From contig CAYLZW010000327.1 of assembly GCA_964388085.1 (NCBI GenBank), forward strand, positions 1 to 6,163: 6,163 nucleotides of DNA, read 5' to 3'. Below the pieces are notes generated by a model that worked only from the letters and a program-made list of their open reading frames with translations, was not told the DNA's origin and ran no database searches. Positions 1 through 5,705 of this stretch are shown piece after piece. This DNA comes from CAYLZW01 sp964388085. GTDB lineage: Bacteria; Myxococcota; UBA727; CAYLZW01. The position numbers were made by a program, and so were the translations under genes. The number at the start of each line of letters is the position of its first letter. The stretch's first letter is position 1.

Positions 1-83
1 GCCAGGACGAAGGCCGCGACGAAGCCGAGCGTCGCGACGAGCGCGAGACCCATCGCGAGCAGGGCGATCCAGAGAGCGTCCAC
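1..83 (-). CDS. 5' fragment of a leftward gene starting with a membrane segment; hypothetical
   Basis: Read leftward from a GTG at 83-81, the frame stays open to the window edge and gives 27 codons. The product starts (M)DALWIALLAMGLALVATLG and continues FVAAFVLA, an almost uninterrupted hydrophobic helix that would be an N-terminal signal anchor or first transmembrane segment. An in-frame ATG at 53-51 is an alternative start but would remove about half of the visible helix. The ribosome-binding site is weak: only AGG lies upstream of the GTG. The gene diverges from the phasin-like gene at 234. Too little is present to name a family, and a chance open frame in GC-rich DNA cannot be excluded. 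Confidence 0.4.
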   Translation of the reverse strand, partial: MDALWIALLAMGLALVATLGFVAAFVL

Positions 84-155
84 GTCGTCACTGACCTAGC
101 AGCCGGGCGCGCGCACCGCAAAGTGCCGTCGGCCGCCGGCGTCGTCGCGGTCCGA

Positions 156-184
156 TTGACGGAGGGGGGGACGCTCCCTAGAAG
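156..184 (+). promoter_or_regulatory. Sigma70-like promoter for the phasin-like gene
   Basis: A TTGACG hexamer at 156-161 (5 of 6 to the -35 consensus) is followed by a 17-bp spacer and TAGAAG at 179-184 (4 of 6, with the key TA). Transcription would start near 190, leaving about 40 nt of leader before the GTG at 234. This position argues against translation from the upstream in-frame ATG at 123, which would lie before the promoter. The rest of the divergent gap (84-233) shows a C/G-rich stretch and nothing else I can name. Confidence 0.45.
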
Positions 185-233
185 CGCCCAGGCTCGAGCG
201 CCCGGGCTCAGAGCCGAGGAAGCGGGAGGCGAC

Positions 234-623
234 GTGTCGGAGCAGGACAACGGGTTGGTGAAGGGCCTCCTGAACCTCGGCGAAGAGCGCATGGGGGAGG
301 TCGTCGCGCAGCTGCTCGCCAACGAGCGCTTCGTCGCCGCCATGCAGGGCGCCATCACCGGCGGCCTGCAAGCCAAGCGCAGCGTCGACAAGAACGTGTC
401 GCGCCTGCTCGACATGGCAAACGTGCCCACGCTCGAGGATGTCTACCAGCTGCGAGAGAAGCTCGCGGAGCTCGAGGACCTCCTCGCCGACGTGCTCGAT
501 CGCGTGCAGCACCTCGACGAGCGCCTCGACCACCCGCGTGACGACGAGGACGAGGCCCCGCCGCCGAAGAAGGCCGCGAAGAAGAAGAAGTCGTCATCGA
601 AGAAGACGGGCTCCGGCGAGTGA
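234..623 (+). CDS. Small phasin-like protein with coiled coil and lysine-rich tail (PHA granule-associated type)
   Basis: The chosen start is GTG 234, giving 129 aa. It has GGGAGG at 224-229 just upstream (4-nt spacing) and a promoter at 156-184. The longer in-frame version from 123 adds 37 residues of composition unlike the rest. Residues 7-43 look helical. Residues 64-98 form a coiled coil beginning VPTLEDVYQLREKLAELE, which resembles the 'PT-x-x-DV-x-x-L' segment at the start of the C-terminal heptads of phasin/PHA granule-associated proteins. An acidic stretch (102-107) and a proline run lead to the tail KKAAKKKKSSSKK (112-124), similar in style to histone-like tails of PhaF-type phasins that may touch DNA. 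The expected role is coating or positioning of polyhydroxyalkanoate granules in the cytoplasm, supported by the convergent phaR-type gene. The family assignment is inference from pattern; another coiled-coil adaptor is possible. Confidence 0.7.
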   Translation: MSEQDNGLVKGLLNLGEERMGEVVAQLLANERFVAAMQGAITGGLQAKRSVDKNVSRLLDMANVPTLEDVYQLREKLAELEDLLADVLDRVQHLDERLDHPRDDEDEAPPPKKAAKKKKSSSKKTGSGE

Positions 624-680
624 GCTCCGGTGTCGTTCGCTGCTGGCTCGGACGGCTCGAACGCAGAACACAAAGTTTCA

Positions 681-711
681 CGCAACGCCGCAACGCCGCA
701 ACGCCGCAACG
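681..711. repeat. Tandem 8-bp repeat CGCAACGC, about 3.9 copies
   Basis: Three exact copies of CGCAACGC (681-688, 689-696, 697-704) and a partial fourth (705-711) lie end to end in the gap between two convergent genes. A 10-bp direct repeat GAACACAAAG brackets the array (666-675 and 713-722). Both together resemble the short G/C-periodic intergenic repeats seen scattered in many large bacterial genomes. The array also supplies most of the left arm of the hairpin at 689-756. Confidence 0.8.
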
Positions 712-756
712 GGAACACAAAGGAATGCGGTTCCGGTGCGGCGTCGCGCCGTTGCG
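689..756. repeat. Long imperfect inverted repeat between convergent genes (REP-like or bidirectional terminator candidate)
   Basis: The left arm 689-716 pairs with the right arm 730-756, with 24 of 27 positions complementary, a single bulged G (711) and a 13-nt loop (717-729). The inner stem is GGAAC/GTTCC. The right arm is therefore a diverged inverted copy of the 8-bp repeat array. It lies 65 nt after the stop of the phasin-like gene and 19 nt after the stop of the oppositely oriented phaR-type gene, where a two-way terminator would sit. No clear T-run follows the stem on either strand, so classical intrinsic termination is unproven. Confidence 0.6.
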
Positions 757-775
757 TAAGCCTGCTTCGTTCGAG

Positions 776-1483
776 CTAGGGCTGCTCGGCGGTGTTGCGC
801 TTGGCGTCGTCCGGCTCGACGTCGGCGAGGCGCTGCTCGAGCTCCTGGATGCGCTCCTTGAGCTGCGCTACGTCGGTGCCGACGTGCGTCAGGTGCGTCA
901 TGCGTGAGAGCGCCTCTTTCACGCGGTCGTCGATGCGTCGCTGCAGGCCCTCGAAGGCCTCTTGCGTCGAGGAGACGAACTCGCGCACCACGTTCGAGCT
1001 CTTGGCCTCCTCCGCGCTCTCGTCGGCGTCCACGACCGGCACATCGCCCGCCGCGTCGGCCGCTGTCGCGCCATCGGCGTCGCCGGTCACCACGGACGGC
1101 TCCGCGTCGCTTTCGCCTTCGGCTCTATCGTCGCGCTTGAACAGGCTCTCGACCCGACGCTCGACGTCGTCGCGGAAGCTCGTCACCGGGTCCATGACGC
1201 GCTTTTGGTAGAAGTCGCCGATGGCCTCGTTGCTGCTCTGGATGATGCTGCGCAGCAGCTTCAGCGGCATGCGCGAGACCTTCTTCTCTTCTTCGACGAT
1301 GATCTGCGCGAGCGTGACGGCGGTGAGGTCGTCCTTGCTCTTGTTGTCGACGACCTGCACGTCGTCGCCCTCTTTGATCATCTGCGCGATCTCGTCGAGC
1401 GTCACGTAACAGCTACGCTCGGTGTCGTAGAGCTTTCGGTTCGCGTAGCGCTTGATGATCTTGGGCTGCTTCTCGGCCGACAT
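776..1483 (-). CDS. phaR: Polyhydroxyalkanoate synthesis regulator PhaR-type DNA-binding protein
   Basis: This is a 235-aa cytoplasmic regulator. Residues 8-66 are a clear PHB accumulation regulator DNA-binding domain (PHB_acc_N family), with the hallmark segment IIKRYANRKLYDTE (9-22), then YVTLDEIAQMIKEGDDVQVVDNKSKDDLT and LAQIIVEEE (58-66). Residues 72-115 are helical. Residues 118-162 are an acidic Ala/Asp/Glu linker, and 179-222 form a coiled coil ending KERIQELEQRLADVE. Classical PhaR proteins repress phasin and their own genes, and leave DNA to bind nascent PHA granules. The ATG at 1483-1481 was chosen because MSAEKQPKII fits the family N-terminus; a TTG 21 nt further upstream is possible. 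A G-run (GGGGG) in the leader is the only ribosome-binding hint. The C-terminal half is unlike the usual PHB_acc repeats and instead matches the coiled coil of the phasin-like protein at 234-623. Confidence 0.9.
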   Translation of the reverse strand: MSAEKQPKIIKRYANRKLYDTERSCYVTLDEIAQMIKEGDDVQVVDNKSKDDLTAVTLAQIIVEEEKKVSRMPLKLLRSIIQSSNEAIGDFYQKRVMDPVTSFRDDVERRVESLFKRDDRAEGESDAEPSVVTGDADGATAADAAGDVPVVDADESAEEAKSSNVVREFVSSTQEAFEGLQRRIDDRVKEALSRMTHLTHVGTDVAQLKERIQELEQRLADVEPDDAKRNTAEQP

Positions 1484-1594
1484 GGCAGGACCCCCAAAGG
1501 GCAAGGGAGCGAACGCGACAGAGACGAAGGGCTGCGTGGAACGGAGCTGAACCTACCGGAATTGAAAGAGATATTTGCATCCCGGCAGCTTTGA

Positions 1595-1630
1595 CACGTA
1601 GCAGCATGACCGAGACGTTGTCAACGCTCG
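1595..1630 (-). promoter_or_regulatory. Candidate leftward phaR promoter with overlapping dyad
   Basis: On the minus strand a perfect TTGACA (1624-1619) is followed after 18 bp by TACGTG (1600-1595), a poor -10 keeping only the leading TA. The -35 lies within a dyad: CGAG (1611-1614), one extra A, CGTTG (1616-1620), T, CAACG (1622-1626), CTCG (1627-1630). PhaR proteins are known to autoregulate and to bind TGC-rich DNA. On the minus strand, TGC elements (ATGCTGC, GCTGCC, ATGCA) lie immediately downstream, from 1608 to 1575. This is a plausible operator, but the weak -10 makes the promoter call tentative. A plus-strand TTGACA at 1591-1596 has no usable -10. Confidence 0.3.
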
Positions 1631-1691
1631 GGGCTCGCCGGCCGGCGGCATAGGGCGCGGAGGCTCACGTCGATCGGCCCGCGTCGCTCGT

Positions 1692-1721
1692 TTGCCGCGC
1701 GCGCGGGTGCCCCCCTACAAT
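1692..1721 (+). promoter_or_regulatory. Sigma70-like promoter for the zinc-ribbon operon
   Basis: TTGCCG (1692-1697, 4 of 6) and TACAAT (1716-1721, 5 of 6) are separated by 18 bp within otherwise very GC-rich DNA. Transcription would start near 1728, giving a leader of about 60 nt before the ATG at 1789. The -10 is the best match to consensus that I found in the window. Confidence 0.5.
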
Positions 1722-1788
1722 CGCCCGGGCAGCGGCCGCGCGGGCCACTTCGGGCACACGGCCAGGGCGACGGCGGACGCACACGGCG

Positions 1789-3498
1789 ATGATCATCCAG
1801 TGCGAACAGTGTGCGACGCGCTTCAAGGTCGCCGACGACAAGGTCAGCGCACAGGGCATCCGGGTCCGCTGCAGCAAGTGTCAGCACGTGTTCACCGCGC
1901 GCGCCGACGACGCTACGTCGCTGCCGAGCGGCGCCGTGTCGCGGCCGTCCGGCATCTTCGCCGCGCCGGCCGCCACCCCCACCTCGGGGAAGGTGGTGCG
2001 CGGCTCCTCGAACCCGCCGTCGTCGGGCTCGGTCCAGGTACCGCAGGCGTCACTGAGCGGGCAGGACCCGACCTTCGATCCCTTCTCACCGCCGTCCGCG
2101 CGCGCCGGGGAGTCGAGCGGGCCGACCTCGTCGTCGTCCTCGCCGGCGTCGGACATGGGGAGCTTCTCTCTCGACGACGCTCCGGACGCCGCCGGAGATC
2201 GCTCGTTCTTCGGGCAGCCGAACCAGACCATCGGCGGCTTCGACGACGAGGATGTGCCGGAGCCGCCGTCCTTCGATGACGCTCCCGCGCCGCCGGCGCC
2301 GCCTCCCCCGGAGAGCGCGGCCTTCGGCGGGCCTGATCCCTTCGCGAGCCCGCTGAGCGCCGCGTCGGCCGGGCCGTTCGCCAGCCAGGAGCCGCTGGCG
2401 GAGACCGCCGTCTTCTCCGATCCCTTCGCGACGCAGCCGAGCGCGTCCGCGGCGTCAGCGCTCCCCACCGCAGGCGATCCGTTCGCGGCGTCGGCGAGCG
2501 CCGATCCCTTCGCGCAGGCCGACCCGTTCGCGGCTGGGCACGCCGCCTTCCCGCCGCCGAGCGCGGCGACCACCACGCCGCCGGGGGCCGATCCGTTCTC
2601 GACGGGGAACGCTCCCGCGTTCGGCGGCGTGTCTCCGGCGGGCGAGGACGATCCGTTCAACGGGCTCGGTGTCGACGTGGATCCGTACGCGGTCGACGTC
2701 GAGGAGCCGCCCACACCGCCACCACCGCCGACGACCGCCGCCGCGCCGCCGCCGCCGCCGGTCGCCGCCGTCGCGAAGGAAGAGGTGGCGGCGCCGCAGA
2801 AGCCACAGGCAGCGAAGTCGCGCTTTCACATCCCCGAGGCGGTGCCGCGCGTGGCCTGGGCCGCGCTTCAGGCCTGCATTCTCGTCGCCTTCCTCTCCAT
2901 CTCGCTCGTGTGGGGGCGTGGCGGTTCCCTCGACGACCTCGCGGCCGGCAATGGCCTCGACGTGGTGCTCGGGCGCGCCTCGGCGCTCGGGGAGGCGGGC
3001 GCGCCCGTGCACGTCGACGAGGTGGTGGTGGCGCGCCGTCCGGTGGCCGCCGCCGCGGACCTCGTCGTCGTCAGCGGCTTCGTGGTGAACGGCGGCAGCG
3101 AGGACGCGCCCGGCGCGCAGGTGACCGTCCGCTTCGGCGAGCTGGCGACGGAGTCGGCCTGGGCGAACACAGGCATCGACGGCGTCGATCTGGCAGCGCA
3201 GGCGAGCGCCGAGGCGCTGCTCGCGCTGAACGATCGCTTGCCCGCGCTGGCGAAGGTCGCGGTCGGCCAGCGCGCGCCGTTCGTGGTGCTCGCGCGTGGG
3301 ATCCCGGACGGCGCGACGGCCGACGTCACCGTCGAGGTGAAGCCGCCACCGGCGCCGCCTCCCCCCGTGCTGGAGCCCGCGGCTCACGAGACCCCTCCGC
3401 CCGGCAAGGGCAAGCGGCTGCGTCGCCGTGGCAAGCGCGGCCCGGACGACGCGGCGCCGGCTCGTCGTCGTGCGCCCGCGCGCGAGGCGTCGCGCTGA
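1789..3498 (+). CDS. MJ0042-type zinc-ribbon protein with DPF-rich linker, one TM helix and a periplasmic C-terminal domain
   Basis: The product is 569 aa. Residues 1-35 are an MJ0042/zinc-ribbon domain with metal ligands C5, C8, C28 and C31 (CEQC...CSKC) and the family's usual start MIIQCEQCATRFKV, which fixes the start codon. Residues 36-350 are low-complexity Pro/Ala/Ser/Asp sequence carrying eight DPF motifs (97, 183, 211, 230, 239, 245, 268, 288) and one DPY (298). One transmembrane helix spans about 355-375, preceded by K343, R345 and R354, so the zinc ribbon should be cytoplasmic. Residues 405-518 are beta-rich, with VVVSGFVVNGGSEDAPGAQV recalling the DUF3426 domain often paired with this zinc ribbon. 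The last 30 residues are strongly basic (RLRRRGKR). The ribosome-binding site is weak (GGCGG, 11 nt away). The next gene starts 9 nt downstream. Zinc-ribbon/TM proteins of this layout occur in myxobacterial envelope and motility contexts, but no function is assignable here. Confidence 0.85.
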   Translation: MIIQCEQCATRFKVADDKVSAQGIRVRCSKCQHVFTARADDATSLPSGAVSRPSGIFAAPAATPTSGKVVRGSSNPPSSGSVQVPQASLSGQDPTFDPFSPPSARAGESSGPTSSSSSPASDMGSFSLDDAPDAAGDRSFFGQPNQTIGGFDDEDVPEPPSFDDAPAPPAPPPPESAAFGGPDPFASPLSAASAGPFASQEPLAETAVFSDPFATQPSASAASALPTAGDPFAASASADPFAQADPFAAGHAAFPPPSAATTTPPGADPFSTGNAPAFGGVSPAGEDDPFNGLGVDVDPYAVDVEEPPTPPPPPTTAAAPPPPPVAAVAKEEVAAPQKPQAAKSRFHIPEAVPRVAWAALQACILVAFLSISLVWGRGGSLDDLAAGNGLDVVLGRASALGEAGAPVHVDEVVVARRPVAAAADLVVVSGFVVNGGSEDAPGAQVTVRFGELATESAWANTGIDGVDLAAQASAEALLALNDRLPALAKVAVGQRAPFVVLARGIPDGATADVTVEVKPPPAPPPPVLEPAAHETPPPGKGKRLRRRGKRGPDDAAPARRRAPAREASR

Positions 3499-3507
3499 AG
3501 GCCGCTC

Positions 3508-4308
3508 ATGACCGCTGATGCCCTCGTCAACGAGCTCTTCCACGTCGCTGCGCCGCTCGCCGTGGAGCGCCTTGGACGGCTGGTGTCGGGCATCCCGAGC
3601 GGCCAGACCCGCGTGCTGTATCTGCAGCGGCAGCTCGATGGAGCGCCCCCCTTGCCGCTGGTCCGGCTGCTCGCGTGCGCGCAGCGGGAGGCGGCCGCCG
3701 GTACCATCGAGGCGCGCATCCTCATCGACACCTTCGGCGAGGTCGTCGCTGACGAGCTCGTGTCGCCGGAGACCCTGCAGGCGCTGGCCGAGGCCGCCGA
3801 GCACGTCTGCGAGCACGGCGTCTTGAACCTCGTGCAGCCCCGTCGTGAGGACGAGCCTCCCGCGCGCGGGCTGAAGGCCACGCACGGCAGCCTAGCGGCC
3901 GACGGCGAGACCCTCGGCCGGCGCAAGACCCTGGCGCGCACCGTGACCGGCGACCAGCTCGATCGCATCCTGCTCGACACGCACCCGGACGTCATCAAGA
4001 ACGCGCTGCTGAACCCGCGCGTCAGCGATCCTCTCGTCGTGCGGCTCGCCTCCCGTCGTCCGACCACCGCCGAGATCCTCGAGGTCGTCGCGCGCAGCCG
4101 CTTTCGCACGAGCCCGGCGGTGCGGCGCGCGCTCATTCGCAACCCGCACTGTGACTCTCAGCTCGCCTGTCAGCTGGTCACCAGCTTGACGCGCGTGGAG
4201 CTGCTCGAGGTCGCGCACGACGAGACGCTCGGCAGCGAGGTGCGCGAGGCCGCTCGCTTGCTCATCGAGGCGAAGCCACCGCGACACGTGCGCGACACGC
4301 ACAGCTAG
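3508..4308 (+). CDS. Alpha-helical repeat protein, LRV/HEAT-like; function unknown
   Basis: The protein is 266 aa with no signal peptide or transmembrane helix, so it is probably cytoplasmic. Residues 159-199 and 202-242 are related repeats of about 43 residues. Each begins with P-x-V followed by a basic helix and an N-P turn (VIKNALLNP at 162-170; VRRALIRNP at 205-213), and ends with ILEVVA or LLEVAH. A degenerate third unit starts at SEVREAARLL (243-252). This recalls the leucine-rich-repeat-variant (LRV) and DUF2336-like helical repeats, which mediate protein contacts. Residues 1-110 are also helical; 111-145 look like a flexible charged linker. GAAGG (3497-3501) overlaps the stop of the preceding gene with 6-nt spacing to the ATG, so translation is probably coupled and the two products are likely partners. 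The exact family is not certain. Confidence 0.8.
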   Translation: MTADALVNELFHVAAPLAVERLGRLVSGIPSGQTRVLYLQRQLDGAPPLPLVRLLACAQREAAAGTIEARILIDTFGEVVADELVSPETLQALAEAAEHVCEHGVLNLVQPRREDEPPARGLKATHGSLAADGETLGRRKTLARTVTGDQLDRILLDTHPDVIKNALLNPRVSDPLVVRLASRRPTTAEILEVVARSRFRTSPAVRRALIRNPHCDSQLACQLVTSLTRVELLEVAHDETLGSEVREAARLLIEAKPPRHVRDTHS

Positions 4309-4363
4309 GGCGTGTCCGCAAAGGGGACCCGCCCTGGCGCGACGACGTGGCGACGGGCAGGCT

Positions 4364-4415
4364 GGAGCTCAGGTACCGGAGCTCAGGTACTGGAGCTCAG
4401 GTACCGGAGCTCAGG
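4364..4415. repeat. 14-bp tandem repeat GGAGCTCAGGTACC, 3.7 copies
   Basis: Units begin at 4364, 4378, 4392 and 4406. Units 1 and 3 are identical, unit 2 ends in T instead of C, and unit 4 is cut after GGAGCTCAGG. Each full unit contains the 6-bp palindrome GAGCTC; GGTACC follows in units 1 and 3 but is changed in unit 2. Neighbouring GAGCTC blocks can pair to form 6-bp stems with an 8-nt loop. The array fills the gap between two convergent genes, and its last unit contains the TGA stop (4413-4411) of the TatA-like gene. The rest of 4309-4363 shows no convincing terminator. Slippage-driven copy variation is likely. Confidence 0.85.
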
Positions 4416-4599
4416 AGGGCCGATCGCGCGTCTTGCCGCGAACCTCTTTGGCGAAGGGCACGGGATCTTCCGCGCGCGCGCGACTCTCCTTGAACTGCCG
4501 CGGCGCGCGCTTCAGCCCCTGCGCGAGGCCGAGCGCTCGCCTGCCGCCGCCGAAGACGACGAGCGCGAGCAGAGCGAGCAGGAGGATCTTCAGCAGCAT
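4411..4599 (-). CDS. Divergent TatA/TatE-like small membrane protein
   Basis: The product is 62 aa. Residues 2-15 are a hydrophobic helix (LLKILLLALLALVV), followed by the FG pair (F16, G17) and GGRRALGLAQGLKRAPRQFKE, a basic amphipathic helix, then a charged tail. This is the TatA/B/E plan: a short membrane helix, an FG hinge, an amphipathic helix ending in a 'FK' pair, and a disordered tail. TatA oligomers form the translocation pore for folded twin-arginine substrates. Oddities: the usual polar residue near residue 8 and the 'LP' after FG are missing (RRALG replaces K-LPEL), and the protein is shorter than typical TatA. No good ribosome-binding site precedes the ATG, and a stop codon lies upstream in frame, so the start is constrained. 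The gene is 62 nt after the outer-membrane protein gene on the same strand, so it may be read through from it. tatB and tatC are not in the window. Confidence 0.6.
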   Translation of the reverse strand: MLLKILLLALLALVVFGGGRRALGLAQGLKRAPRQFKESRARAEDPVPFAKEVRGKTRDRPS

Positions 4600-4661
4600 G
4601 ACGTCGACGAGCGATAGCCGATCGACGGCAGCTTAGGAACGCGCTTTCGCGGCGGCCAGGC

Positions 4662-5570
4662 TCAGAAATAAAGCCCGGCGCGGCCGGCGAACTGCATGAA
4701 CAGCTCGCGGTTACCGCTCGCGTCCTCGGGCATGAGGTTGAAGTCCGCGCCCGCCGAGAGCTGCACGAGCGCGACGTTCACCCGCAGCCCCGCGGAGATG
4801 CGGTCGACGCGGTTCAGGAAGCGGCCGTCCGCCTCCATTATCCTCACTTCATTGAACACGATGTTGTTGTCGACGTCATTGACGTAGCTCGGGTCCGGGT
4901 CGATGACGCGGGTCGAGCCGTTCATGAAGATGCTTTGGTAGCTCACGAAGGGGGTGAGCGCGAAGGAGCCCCCGAGGCCGAAGCCCTTCGAGATGGAGGC
5001 GCCGGCCGTCACCGTCGTCAGGTTGAAGTCGTCGGTGCCGATGAGCTGGTTGATGCCCGCCATGACGGCGAGGTCCGGGATCCAGCGGAAGCCCTCGTTC
5101 AGCGCCAGGCGCACGTTACCGCCGAGGCTGAACATGGCGCTGTCGATGATCCACTGCGCGCCGAGGTCCACCTCGCTGGACAGCGGGATGGGCAGCGGAA
5201 AGCCCTTGCGACCGCGCACGCCGAGGGTCTGCAGCGCCACCGGCGCGCTGCGCCTCTCGAGCGTCGTCCCCACGAGGCCGTCACGCCAGTGTGCGTCGGT
5301 CCCTTCGGGGTTGATGAGGTGCGCGCCGTACTCGACGCCGAAGTCGAAGCCCGACTGGCCCGTTGTCTCCGCGGGCTGCAGCGACGGCGGGGTCATGACC
5401 ACGCCGAGCTCGTGCACGAGCGCGCGGAACTCATCGTGCTCGACGGTGACCGCGCCCCCGACGGCCGGCTTGACGAGGCCGGGCAGGTGGATGTCGTTCG
5501 GTCCTGCCGCCGCAGGCAACGCGAAGAGCGCCGCCGCGAGGCACACGAGGAGGTGGCGTGTGGCTTTCAC
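4662..5570 (-). CDS. Predicted outer-membrane beta-barrel protein with signal peptide
   Basis: From GTG 5570-5568 the product is 302 aa. The N-terminus MKATRHLLVCLAAALFALPAAAG is a textbook Sec signal peptide, with likely cleavage after A22. An in-frame GTG at 5588 would add six residues and is less typical; neither start has a strong ribosome-binding site. After a short linker (residues 23-55) the sequence alternates polar and hydrophobic residues with many Gly, and has strand-like blocks such as SGFDFGVEYGAHLI, VDLGAQWII, FSLGGNVRLAL, TTVTAGASISKG and RISAGLRVNVALV. It ends in GLYF, and a terminal aromatic residue is the usual beta-barrel assembly (BAM) signal. No plug or porin signature is visible. 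I associate the layout with a barrel family of unknown function in myxobacteria, from memory. The TatA-like gene follows 62 nt downstream, suggesting one transcript. Confidence 0.8.
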   Translation of the reverse strand: MKATRHLLVCLAAALFALPAAAGPNDIHLPGLVKPAVGGAVTVEHDEFRALVHELGVVMTPPSLQPAETTGQSGFDFGVEYGAHLINPEGTDAHWRDGLVGTTLERRSAPVALQTLGVRGRKGFPLPIPLSSEVDLGAQWIIDSAMFSLGGNVRLALNEGFRWIPDLAVMAGINQLIGTDDFNLTTVTAGASISKGFGLGGSFALTPFVSYQSIFMNGSTRVIDPDPSYVNDVDNNIVFNEVRIMEADGRFLNRVDRISAGLRVNVALVQLSAGADFNLMPEDASGNRELFMQFAGRAGLYF

Positions 5571-5705
5571 GAGGACTTGGTTTCGCACCGTCGGCGCGCG
5601 CGCGTCAACTTCGAGGGCGATTTCAGGGATACGCGTGCAACGCCGGGTGCCCAGAACCCTGATCCACCTGGATCCACCGGCTCCCTCGAGCGGATCGAGA
5701 CACCA

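Noticed and set aside
123..233. N-terminal extension of the phasin-like gene from the ATG at 123
   Set aside because: A better ribosome-binding site precedes GTG 234, a sigma70-like promoter lies at 156-184 inside the extension, and the extra residues do not look like part of the protein.
962..1594. 210-residue plus-strand frame opposite the phaR-type gene
   Set aside because: The minus strand carries the unmistakable PHB_acc_N signature; the plus frame is an antisense shadow.
2455..3885. 476-residue open frame on the minus strand opposite the zinc-ribbon and LRV-like genes
   Set aside because: It crosses the ends of two well-supported plus-strand genes, is dominated by Arg/Gly/Ala/His as expected of antisense frames in GC-rich DNA, and shows no recognisable domain.
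4312..4617. 101-residue plus-strand open frame opposite the TatA-like gene
   Set aside because: It starts inside the intergenic region just after the LRV-like gene, reads through the 14-bp tandem repeats, and has no domain-like pattern. The opposite strand encodes a coherent membrane-plus-amphipathic helix protein.
4640..4651. CGCG-CTTT-CGCG mini-hairpin between the outer-membrane and TatA-like genes
   Set aside because: A 4-bp stem with no T-run is too weak to call a terminator.
5635..5656. Sigma54-like promoter on the minus strand (GGGCAC then TTGCA)
   Set aside because: The spacer between the two elements is 6 bp instead of the strict 5 bp, so the -24/-12 spacing is wrong for sigma54 RNA polymerase.
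5661..5699. GATCCACC direct repeat and CTCGA/TCGAG stem upstream of the outer-membrane gene
   Set aside because: Two 8-bp copies and a 5-bp stem are within what chance gives in GC-rich DNA; recorded in the neighbouring feature but not promoted to a finding.
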